A DNA stretch of 64,000 nucleotides from Echinometra lucunter (taxonomy: Eukaryota; Echinodermata; Echinoidea; Camarodonta; Echinometridae). The notes under the pieces were generated by a model. The model was not told the origin of the DNA, did no database searches, and saw nothing but the letters and a program-made list of their open reading frames with translations. Positions 45,758 through 56,789 of the stretch are shown one piece after another. The first letter of the stretch is position 1; every line of letters starts with the position of its first letter. The translations under genes and the position numbers were made by a program. The stretch spans positions 19,489,840 through 19,553,839 of the forward strand of contig CM057162.1 of assembly GCA_029962745.1 (NCBI GenBank). The letters run 5' to 3'.

Positions 45758-46317
45758 GAACAGTTAGCCAGGCCAACTTACGTCAAATATTTTCCTCACT
45801 TCACTCGACTTGGATTTGATTGTCAACATCTTCTAGACCTATATGTATTCGTCGTTAGTCTAACGTTATCGATAGCCGGCACAACTGTTACTTTTCAACC
45901 TGGTCCAAATAATATTTTCAAACCAATAGCCGAATTTCTTCATCCAATAGCAGTGAATAGGAAATATTGTTATTTATCATGTTTATTGATGGAGGGGGGA
46001 GGGGGGGGGGATAATTAAAAAAAAACTCGGAAGATCAATGAGCACTGCACGAATTTTTTGATGACGTCCCGCCCGACACTCTGGGCAAGCTGTCAAGACC
46101 AAGAGGGTTCTAGTGGCAATCAAGCCGAAAATAAAGCTCTCGACGATGAAAAATGTATTGAAAGTTTGAGAGTAGATTGTCCAAAAACTTTTTCATCAAA
46201 ACACCTTTGCAACTTCTCCAAATGTGAATAAATACCAGTAGATCACTCACAATGTTCGGACTTCTTTTCAATTTAAGTGAATTTAAGAAATTCAAGCATT
46301 TCTACAGTTGTACTCAC

Positions 46318-46346
46318 CGACAAACTTCTCCACCCAAAATGATCAT
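46318..46346 (-). CDS. Putative nested small gene, exon 1 (start codon)
   Basis: ATG at 46346 opens MIILGGEVC and ends in a consensus donor, TCG|GTGAGT, leaving two bases of a codon. Exon 2 (44953) begins with exactly the one base needed. A promoter-like segment lies directly upstream (46350-46410). The open frame is short, so evidence is the splice-site quality, the phase agreement and the promoter, not homology. A non-coding transcript with the same exons is an equally fair reading. Confidence 0.45.
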
Positions 46347-46349
46347 TCT

Positions 46350-46410
46350 GTGCGGGTGACGTCATCACAGCCAACTGAGTAGCGGAAGTGACGAAAAAGG
46401 TCATGTTTCG
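46350..46410 (-). promoter_or_regulatory. CRE/ETS-type promoter region of the putative nested gene
   Basis: On the minus strand, within 50 bases upstream of the putative first exon, are CGTCACTTCCGC (an ETS GGAAGT site fused to a CRE half-site, about 46381-46394) and the full CRE TGATGACGTCACC (about 46357-46368). Paired ETS and CRE sites close to the start are typical of TATA-less housekeeping promoters in animals. TSS not determined; the segment could also drive transcription on the plus strand. Confidence 0.5.
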
Positions 46411-46512
46411 TCTCGATCCATTCATTTAAATATTTACCATATTCATAAGGCACGGTCCAATCAAAATTTGAGAATATCGCAGTGCACAAAAACAACAAGC
46501 CAATAGGAAGAT

Positions 46513-48084
46513 TGTGTCTCGCCCACCCGTGGCTAAATAACACGAAAGTTTCCCCAAGTACATCCCTTGCCCTAACCAAGTTTGATGTCACAAGAAAGTC
46601 TTGCAGGTCGTAAAGTTTGACCTAAAATGACCTTTCACCTTACCATGTGACCTGACAGCACAATAGCATGAATGTACCCCTAGTGCATCTATCACCCAAA
46701 TTTGGTTGCTATTGCAGCAACATGTGCCAAGTTATGCGTCATAAGAGAGTCTTGCAGGTAAACTTTAACGTTTGAAATACAAGAAATGACAGAGGAAAAG
46801 CAAATTCAAGAATTTGAAAACATCTGTAACATATGACCTCCAATGACCTTTCACCTTATCATGTGAAGTCCAACAGAATGATAACATGCACTTCCCCTTA
46901 GTGATCTGCAACCCAAGTTTGACTGAAAAGTGTGACACGGTTGCAAAGTTTTGTGTCATAAGAGAGTCTTGCACGTAAACTTTAACCGTTCAACGTTTGA
47001 CCTGTAATGACCTTTGACCTGACCATGTGACCTCTGACTGGACCATAACATGCAGGTCCCCTTAGTGCATCTACAACCCAAGTTTGATAGATAAGTGTCA
47101 CACGGTTGCAGAGTTTTGTGTCATAAGAGAGTCTTGCACGTAAACTTTAATGTTTGACCTGAAATGACCTTTGACCTTACCATGTGACCTATGACTGGAC
47201 CATAACATGCAGGTCCCCTTAGTGCATCGACAACCCAAGTTTGATAGATAAGTGTCACACGGTTGCAGAGTTTTGAGTCATAAGAGAGTCTTGCACGTAA
47301 ACTTCAACGTTTGACCTGAAATGACCTTTGACCTTACCATGTGACCTCTGACTGGACCATAACATGCAGGTCCCCTCAGTGCATCTACAACCCAAGTTTG
47401 GTTGAAAAGTGAGTCACGGTTGCAAAGTTATGTGTGATAAGAGAGTCTTGCACGTCAACTTTAACATTTGACCTGAAATGACCTTTGACCTTACCATGTG
47501 ACCTCTGACTGGACAATAAGATGCAGGTCCCCTTAGTGCATCTACAACCCAAGTTTGATTGAACAGTGTCACACAGTTGCAGAGTTTTGTGTCATAAGAG
47601 AGTCTTGCACGTAAATTTTAACGTTTGACCTAAAATGACCTTTGACCTTACCATGTGACCTCTGACTAGAGCATAACATGCAGGTCCGCTTAGGGCATCT
47701 ACAACCCAAGTTTGGTTGAAAAGTGAGTCACGGTTGCAGAGTTTTGTGTCATAAGAGAGTCTTGCACGTAAACTTTAACGTTTGACCTGAAATGACCTTG
47801 ACCTTACCATGTGACCTCTAACTGGACCATAACATGCAGGTCCCCTTAGTGCATCTACAACCCAAGTTTGGTTGAAAAGTGAGTCACGGTTGCCAAGTTA
47901 TCTTTCATAACGTTTGTGACGGACGGACGGACGGACGACGGACGGACGACGGACGGACGACGGACGGACGACGGACGGACGACGGACGGACGACGGACGG
48001 ACGACGGACGGACGACGGACGGACGACGGACGGACGACATTTGGATCCCTTAGTCTCGCCTTCACCTCCGGTGGGCGAGACAAA
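46513..48084. repeat. Tandem-core element D, copy 2 (1.57 kb)
   Basis: Inverted ends TGTCTCGCCCACCCG and GGTGGGCGAGACAA. The core is seven or eight units of about 158 bp, each marked by CATAAGAGAGTCTTGCAC (near 46740, 46957, 47121, 47279, 47439, 47592 and 47749). Each contains GACCTGAAATGACCTTTGAC, CTTACCATGTGACCTCTGAC and ACATGCAGGTCCCCTTAGTG. It ends in a (GACGGACG)n tract at 47918-48039 and GGATCCCTTAGTCTCGCC. Neighbouring units are more alike than the outer ones. Confidence 0.9.
47918..48039. repeat. GACGGACG microsatellite
   Basis: About 120 bp of near-perfect GACGGACG octamers at the 3' end of element D copy 2. The same tract exists in short form in every related element, so it grew within the transposon. 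Long open frames on both strands here, rich in Asp/Gly/Arg/Thr or Arg/Pro/Ser, are translations of the repeat. Confidence 0.95.
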
Positions 48085-48626
48085 AATGAATAATGCATGC
48101 GGAAGAATCGATATTTTCCATTTTTATGGCTATCGGAATCCCCCCGGAAGTCAGATTGCAATACGCTTAAATACGCTTAGCCTGAATGGTGACGCAGTGT
48201 TATATATGCAAATGAGGAAAATCCGCGGGTGCTTCATTTCTGTCTATACGGTGTTATTAATCTATGGTCCTGCCTGTATGATCGAGTGTATGAAGCTGGA
48301 GGAGATGACAACTGTCTTGTAACTGAGGAATGACTGACCAAGAGTATGAGCCTTTCATAATGTAGGGTGCCTCTTTTGTCATTTTGGTTTCTCCTTGTTT
48401 AGATTCCTTTTCTGTTCTTCAGTTGGAATTAGTTCATTTAAGTTCAAGTTTCAATAGATGTTATGTTGCCATTCTCCTCATCAGCCTCTGCCCTACTTCT
48501 CTTGTCACCTTCATTCCTTTCCTATTCAGATGTGTTCATTCATTACATTCACACATCTGGTTCTTTTGTTGAGCATTCTTCACTGCATAATCACCCAGTC
48601 AGTGACTCATCTTCATCCTAGTTATT

Positions 48627-50286
48627 AGGTGGTCTGTCATCTTTGACAGATCACCTTCTAATTTCGTCAGAATTTTTTTTCTTTATTATTTATTTTTATT
48701 TCTTCAACCCACTTTTTTTTGTGCAGACGAAATCTCAGAATCAGCTGGTTCAAATTGCATGAAATTTCAGTCAGTTATCAATCTTCATAAGATCTCACGG
48801 TTCCAATTATTTTCATGTTCATCGGGTCATCGTGACGTCATCCAGGCGCCATTTTGTGAAAATCGCCTTAGGGTCATATCTTCATAATGGATGGTCATAT
48901 CTCATTCATGTTTGGCATGATTAAAGTTAATTTTAATCCAATAAATTTCATCATTTGAGACGCGCGTGTACGCGTACGTCCGCGCTCGCAAAAATTAAAA
49001 ATGCTCAGAATCGTTTCAAATTCATTTTGCACACGTTTCAGGCCATTTTAAGCAGTTCAAATATTTGTGCGCGCGGACGCGCGCGCAGGTCCCAAATAAC
49101 GTTAAAACGCCATTTTTTCACTTGATTTGCATTCCTGATACTTTTCTTAACAATTTCCATCAATTTAGAACTGATTTTGACCAACCATAAGGTCACACGC
49201 GCGCGTCAAAGTTCAAAATCTGTGCGCGCGTCTATTGGGCAAGTAATGTAAAAACACGCAAAAACATGCCCCTTCAAAATTCGCCATAGCTCCTTAGAAT
49301 GCATGGAGACCCCCAATTTTTTTTACATATTCTGAAAGGTTATGAGTTGTAGATGTGAATCCATGACAAAAATTTATCTTATCGATGTTATGAGGTCATC
49401 CTATTCTTATGTGAACTCAAAATTTTGATTTTGAATTTTTGACGTTATATTTTTTGCCTTTAACCGAGACTATCTCGCTTATTATTCATCAATTTTCGCT
49501 GAGATTTCGATATGTTGTAGCTGAGACAATTCTCTACAAATTTGTTATTCATTGTTCCTGATTTTGATGACATTATCATGGTCTAAATTCACGATGAAAG
49601 GTACAATGTCAATTTTTCTCATTTTACGTGTATTCTCTATGGGACATGACCTTTAATGTAATTCTCGATTCTACATTCTCGTCTTCTTTGATCAACATCT
49701 CCCTTATTTCTGCTTGATTTTCGCCCATCTTTAAGTATGTTGCAGCTGAGAAAATTCTCTATCTTATGCATTCATATGTTTTTAAGCAAATGTCGAAATC
49801 ATGTCGAAATTTTGACTGGAAAACCTGAAATTAGAATTTCGTTTTGAATCTACGTGTTATCTCTATGAGCTGTTATGCAGGTATACCTTCAAAGCACTTG
49901 CCTCACATTCTCAAGGTCCCTGGTTCGAGTCCCGGAGGGAAGGGGGCAATTTTTTTTCCTTTTGCTTTCTTTTTACATGTTATATTACTATCCTCTTTAA
50001 CTATATAATTACATATACAGTCACAGTCAATGAAATAAACTGCTGATTTTGGCCCGTTATGACAATTGCAATGCAGTGCACAGTAGTTTATGTACAACCC
50101 TATAGAAAATCTGATTAGTTAAGGTGAATTAAAGCTTTGGATCTCCTTTTAAGTATTCTGCGATATCAAATCATCCAATTTCTATGACGTTAGTCTCCTA
50201 TCGAGACGTAAAAATTTTATCAAAAGTCTTACCAACGAATTTATCACAATCCACGTCGAAACCTAAAAGATGCCGACAGACCACCT
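48627..50286. repeat. TIR element K, 1.66 kb
   Basis: The left end AGGTGGTCTGTCATCT is mirrored by AGATGCCGACAGACCACCT at the right end. The left end also holds a local hairpin (GTCATCTTTGACAGATCACC). The interior has CG-rich strings (about 48960-49090 and 49195-49235) and GAATTTTGACGTTATAT-type AT stretches, but no protein. A tRNA-like B box sits at about 49921. Confidence 0.65.
49870..49940 (+). other. tRNA-like (SINE-type) fragment
   Basis: TGGTTCGAGTCCCGG at about 49920 is a consensus pol III B box. Upstream, CTTGCCTCACATTCTCAAGG could be a worn anticodon arm. A convincing A box and acceptor stem are missing. It is most likely a decayed tRNA-derived element within element K. Confidence 0.4.
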
Positions 50287-51678
50287 TAATTCGTCATGTG
50301 ACGAATTCAAATGTCTCGTTTTCTGATTGGTTCTGTTGTTGAATTAGGTTGTTACATTTTAGTTGGATCCTTCCACTTTCTCTATGTTCATTGGTTTAGT
50401 ATGTTTGAATATTTATAATGTTATGTTTCCTTAGTTACTGTTTTGATGTGGGCCAAGCAGCCTTATGTTATAAAAGAACATTTTATGTGTAAGAAGGATA
50501 GATTACACACAGACAGATAGATTGCAGATAGATAACAGAAACACACCAGACTACAGACTGCTTCTTTATTTCCATCTCCTGAGTTCCTGTAACGTTTGAG
50601 TTTGCTGAATGCTGAATGTTTGCTGTTTGAACTTTATTTTTACTTCACATCAACGGTATATTTACAACCCTACAATAATATGCTTTGATTGTGTAAAGGA
50701 AAGTTTGACTTAGATTAAAGGATTGGAATACTTGTTCAGGGTGTATCATTCATTGACTTATTATACTTTTTTTTTTAAAAGGGTGGAGATAAAATACTTT
50801 AGATAATGTTTTACATTATTAAGTTAACTATTTCAGAGAAAGATGTATTATGCTCATTATGATGTTGTAACAAGGGTGTCTTTGATTGGCCTTTTTTTCA
50901 TGATGGTTTTAATGGTATAGCATAAATTGAAGGTCAATAGCTTAGTTCAAAATGAAGATTACAAAGTTCATATCTGAAGGTTATAAGTGGTGAGGCAGAG
51001 ATGTTTTGAGTGTTCTTATGATTCTTCTCTTTTCTATTGTTCTTTGCAGGGTTTTTCTTCCCCCCAAAACTGAAGTATTGATCTAAAAGAACTCGATCGA
51101 TGAACAGGCTATGTCCCACTAGCATCGATGGATTAAAGTAAAGTAAGTTGTTTTATTTTTATTGCTCTGTTTGGCCATATAACTCTTGCCAACTGTCACG
51201 AGTGCCTCAACGTGTCGTTTGTGGGATCGCTTCATACATATCTCAGGTTAAGCCTTTTTGGTCCATCTAGAGATGACGAAGTTGTGAAAACAACATATAC
51301 GTCCTCAAATCTCTTAAACTGTTTAATAATTGCGATTTGGGACTTTTACCAATAGACTTTTACCATTTCACTTACCAAGAATATGAAGAGTTGAAATCGA
51401 CATACCCGTTTTTGTCAAATTCTCGCGTTTCACAATATATTAGCCACCAAAGTCCGTAGCATGACGCGTATTTTCTAACTTGTGGGTGACAACTGTTTTC
51501 AAGATAGCAGATGCCGCGAGTGACCAACTGAAGAAATATTTAACTTACTGAGGAATTCCAAGCACAGGGAAGAAGAACGAGTTAGTAGAATTAGCAGTGA
51601 GAGCCCATGGAAAATATGAAGTGTTAGAAGTCTGTAATCAATTAGAACACGAGTAGAAAAAGCGACTTGTGCATTGTG

Positions 51679-53210
51679 TTAAAAGCATTGGCTAACTTTG
51701 TGAGCAGCTGATTGAACTAGATGAATCCTCGACCGAGCGTGGTCGAAATTTATGCCTCCGCGATTGCCAGATCGGAAATATATCGCACATTTATGTTGAT
51801 TTTTTTATTTTCATGTATAAAATGACATCTTTGACTATGTGACCCCCAAATCTAATGAGACTATAATGAGACTTCCATATGCATACATGAGCCAAGTTGG
51901 AGATGAACCGTCACAGAGTTATTGCAAGAACAACCAATTTTTCATGTATATAATGACCTCTATGACCTTTGACCTTTAACCTTGAGACCCAAGAATCTAA
52001 TTACATCATTGTCCCTCCCACATGCATACATGTGCCGAGTATGAAGCTGCTCCGTCAAATGGTTGTTGAGTCATCGCGAGAACGAACCATTTCTATGTAC
52101 ATAATGATCTCTTTGACCTTTGACCTTGAGACCCAAAAATCTAATCAGGTCATTGTCCCTCCCATATGCATACATCGACTAAGTTTGAGGTTGATCGGTC
52201 AAATGGTTGTTGAGTTATGGTTAAAACGAACCATTTCTATGTACATAATGACCTCTATGACCTTTGACCTTTGACCTTGTGACCCCCAAATCTAATCAGA
52301 TCATTGTCCCTCCCATATGCATACATGAATCAAGTTTGAAGTTGATCCATCAAATGGTTGTTGAGTCATCGCGAGAACGAACCATTTCTATGTACATGAT
52401 CTCTATGACCTTTGACCTTTGACCTTGAGACCCCAAAATCTAATCAGATCATTGTCCCTCCTATATGCATAAATGCGTTAATTTTGAGGTTGATCGGTCA
52501 AATGGTTGTTGAGTTATGGCGAAAACGAACCATTTTTATGTGTATTATTACCTCTGTGACCTTGACCTTTGACCTTTGACCTTCAGACTCTAAAATCTAA
52601 TCAGATCATTGTCCCTTCCATATGCATACACAAGCCAAGTTTGAAGTTGATCCGTCAAACGGTTCTCAAGTTACCGCGAGAACGAAAATGGGACGGACGG
52701 ACGGACGACCTGAAAACATACTGCCTCCGGCAACCACCTACGGTGGGCGGAGGCATCAAAATTTGCAAACTGAGATAAAACATGTGTATGTGTACTTGTA
52801 TTTGTACTCAAAAACCCTGAAATTATAATTTGGAAAGAAAAACTGTAATTTAAACGCAAACCGCGATTTTATTATCCTTCGTCTCACGAGACAATGACTA
52901 AGAGGACCGCTTTGCACGAATTTAAAAGTGCTGTTATGTGCCTCCCTCCGTGTGATACGCCAATACACACAGTACTGTTCGGTGAGTCATGCACGCATGC
53001 ACACTCCTTGAGTCTAGCCTGTACAACCGACCTTCATATATTTTTCAAATGTTGGTTCACATTTTTGATATTTAAAAATACTTCCTGTGGATATTATACT
53101 CTGAATTTTCAGACCGGCATTTTTACACTATAACCGTTATGTTTACCCCATTTTCAAGTAACAAAACCAGATTTAAAAAAAAATCATAACAATGTTAACC
53201 AATGTCTTTA
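51679..53210. repeat. TIR element E, copy 3, split by element C
   Basis: TTAAAAGCATTGGCTAAC at the left and GTTAACCAATGTCTTTA at the right are the ends of family E. The interior up to about 51713 and from about 52760 on follows copy 2 (31531-32023) in the same orientation, including TCCTTCGTCTCACGAGACAA. About 1.05 kb of element C lies between. Confidence 0.85.
51713..52760. repeat. Tandem-core element C, copy 3, nested in element E
   Basis: It begins GAACTAGATGAATCCTCGACC with AAATTTATGCCTCCGCG and ends CTACGGTGGGCGGAGGCATC. The core has six to seven units of about 150 bp with ATGACCTTTGACCTTTGACC, CTAATCAGATCATTGTCCCT, CAAGTTTGAAGTTGATCC and GAACGAACCATTTCTATG. A GGACGGACGGACG tract precedes the right end. 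Confidence 0.88.
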
Positions 53211-53343
53211 TATTAGTACTATTGTTGACCTTGTAAGGTCCACCCTATCTCGTACTAGTGAGACTGTCCCAACTGAACCAAATGAGGGTACAAGGATTGT
53301 GAAATAATGCAAGAATTCAGATACATGCAATTAAAGATCAAGA

Positions 53344-53952
53344 ACTAGATGAATCTTCAACCACGTGTGGTCGAACTTTATGCCTCCGCCATTACCAAAT
53401 CAGAAATAAATGGCACTTCATGCTGATTTATTTTCATTTAAACAATGACATCTTTGACCTTGACCTTTGACCTGTGACCCCCAAATCTAATGAGAGCACT
53501 GCCCTTTCCACATGCATACATGAGCCAAGTTTGTTGAACCGTCAAATGGTTACTGAGTTATCACAAGAACGAACCATTTCTATGTACATAATGACCTCTA
53601 TGACCTTTGACCTTTGACCTTGAGACCCCAAAATCTAATCAGATCATTGTCCCTCCCATATGCATACCTGTGCCAAGTTTGAGGTTGATCGGTCAAATGG
53701 TTATTGAGTTATGGTGAAAATGAACCATTTCTATGTACATAATGACCTCTATGACCTTTGACCTTTGACCTTGTGACCCCAAAATCTAATCAGATCATTG
53801 TCCCTTCCATGTGCATACATGAGCCAAGTTTGAAGTTGATCTGTCAAACGGTTCTTAAGTTATCGCGAGAACGAAAACGGGACGGACGGACGGACGGATG
53901 ACCCGAAAACATAATGCCTCCGGCAACCACCTACGGTGGGCGGAGGCATAAA
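53344..53952. repeat. Tandem-core element C, copy 4 (short)
   Basis: Same left end (ACTAGATGAATCTTCAACC, AACTTTATGCCTCCGCC) and right end (ACGGTGGGCGGAGGCATAAA) as copy 3, with about three core units. The GGACGGACGGACGGATG tract is present. It lies only about 130 bp from copy 3's host, in the same orientation. Confidence 0.88.
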
Positions 53953-55599
53953 AATAAAGAAAATAATAAATTTATGCCATCTTTTACCATAACTTCAACA
54001 ACAATATGCCTTTATTTGTAATGAACAATGTATCATTTGAAAGTATGATGGTGACCTTACTTTAAAATGTTCAAAAATGGTGCTTATCGGTATTACAACT
54101 GGAGGTGACTCCAGAACATTATAAAAATGTTTCACTATCAAACATAGTCTAAGCACTCCACAAAACCACCATATCAAGAAGAAAGAGATGACAATTCAGG
54201 AGGCTATAACTTTGTCACTGTCTTCAACAGCGAACACTTCCAATCTCGTAGCCTGGTGTTTAGCTGCACGCAGGTGCATTACAATCGGTTTCTGCATATA
54301 AACATTTCATACATTCTTAACAAAAAATGCCAAAATCTTTTACCTTATGGCAGCGGTGTGTATGGTTGGCACATGCATGACCTGAGTGCATTAAGTTTGC
54401 ACCACTGAACTTGAAAACACTTTGGATACTGCAGGCCTTAAATTTCATCATTTTTAGGGCAGGCCACTTTGGCCTTAAAACACCTCAAATCTCTAAGGGA
54501 ACTTAGGCCACTAAGAAGGGCACCAAGGCCAAAATCATTTTTTTAAAAGGGCATCGAAGACCAACAAATTTTTTCTGCCTATTTTTCTTCAGATGTGTAT
54601 CAAAATAAGGTCAGCAAACAGCCTCCGAAATTTAGAAAATGTATATTTTCCTGCAGGTAGTGTCTTTTGGACCTTATAATGAACAAACCTGAACACGGGA
54701 AATAGATTAATCATGTTATACTTATAAATACACTGTATGTTGGTTCCATTTTTATTGAGTTATCAGTTATGTGTGGGATTTATCCATGAAAGTTTCTTTA
54801 AAATCTCTTTAAGATCCTTCCATACTGATTAGAGTAAGTGTGAAAAAATGTTAGTAATTTTGTATGTAGTGTTTTGAATTGTTTCAGCATGTCCTTCCTT
54901 TACATAGCAATTGTTTTGTTTTGTTTTTTGTTCTGTTTTCGTCATGGCCAAGGGGGCAAATGTCTTTCAGAAAGATTAAAAAAAAAAACAAAGAAAGAAA
55001 AGAAGGAAAATGTGGAAAAGGAAACATTTGTACAGCAGGTTCTTTTGGCATAATACTTGCTTGCAATTCATAAAATTATTTCATTCAATTCAAAATTCAA
55101 TGTCTAACAAAGTAGAAAGACACATAACTATCATTTTCATAATCGACAGGCACGCAAAGTTGGTCATTCACTAAGTTATCAACAGTCACACACACACACA
55201 GTACACCCGTCCTACAGCAAATGCAAAGCACTTGGCTCGAACAAGTAACAGAAGAGCCTTAGCCCTCAGATCAAAAATCAAACAAAATCAGCTTGAAAAG
55301 AAAGGGCCCGGCCTTTTTGGCCGTGAACTGATCACTTTTTTGGAGGGCATCGTGGCCAGTCATGGGGGCATCGACGATACTGCTGATAGCTAGAGCAGAA
55401 GCAATCTTCGCATGCAAGACTGTGTGAATGTACAAAAAGGCACATGCGTGTATTACTAATTACTTGCCGCCTTCATTAGAGTTTGTCACTGCGCAATGTT
55501 TTTATGCACAGAGCGGCCAACATTAACCTCAAACACACTTGAAACTCTGACCATAAATTTATATCTTTGACAAAACAGAGCCCAGAGAAACTGTCATCA

Positions 55600-55830
<231 letters not shown>

Positions 55831-56113
55831 CTACTGGGTTTGATTTTCAACTCACTTTGAGAAAGCCAAAACACAAGCATATCAACATCTTCCTCAAAAT
55901 GTATAAATTCAAGAATTCTGTGTCAAGAAAGTCAAAATAATTAAAGGAAGCTATCATTTGACAACCAGAAATCCACATGTGCTACAATAAATGCTTTATA
56001 ATATCCTTTCCATAAGAAACACTATTCAATATTGTGAAGAGGCAGCATTCCATTGAACTTGACAGTACAGCAGCAGCATATTCCAACCCATGAAATAGTT
56101 TACCAAACCACTA

Positions 56114-56281
<168 letters not shown>

Positions 56282-56789
56282 TTATTAGGTCATTTCATTT
56301 AATAATTTTGAAGACTCTGCAAAATTCTGAAAAGAAAGCAAATTATTCATAATTTCTTCATTATCTGCTAATGGGAAAAAAATCTATTTTCACATGGAGG
56401 ATTTCAGTTCTTTCCATAAAAATCTGTGTTGAGGACTAGGCAAAGATATCATTTGTATAAAAAGAAAACAAAGAAATCAATTCATGAATGAGTCATCTCC
56501 TCCGATTCTCCAAACATTTTTTCCCTTCTCCATTTCAATATTAGAAGCCTATAACAAGAACATCAATGATGTGGCACTCAACCCGCAGAGAGATAATTAA
56601 CACAATTTTCAATTTTCAACGAACTGACACGGAAATCACATATGTATTAGGAAGTGCCCATGACAAATCAGTTTAATTGTCATGTTGAAATGAAAACATT
56701 GACCAGTATCAGAGAAGCAAGTACTTTTCTGCAAGCCAACAACTGGAGAACAAGTATTTAATTGTGATTCTGAATGAATTTGAATGAAT

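Noticed and set aside
47879..48322. 147-codon plus-strand and Ser/Arg/Pro minus-strand frames
   Set aside because: They are translations of the GACGGACG repeat, open on several frames because the octamer contains no stop.
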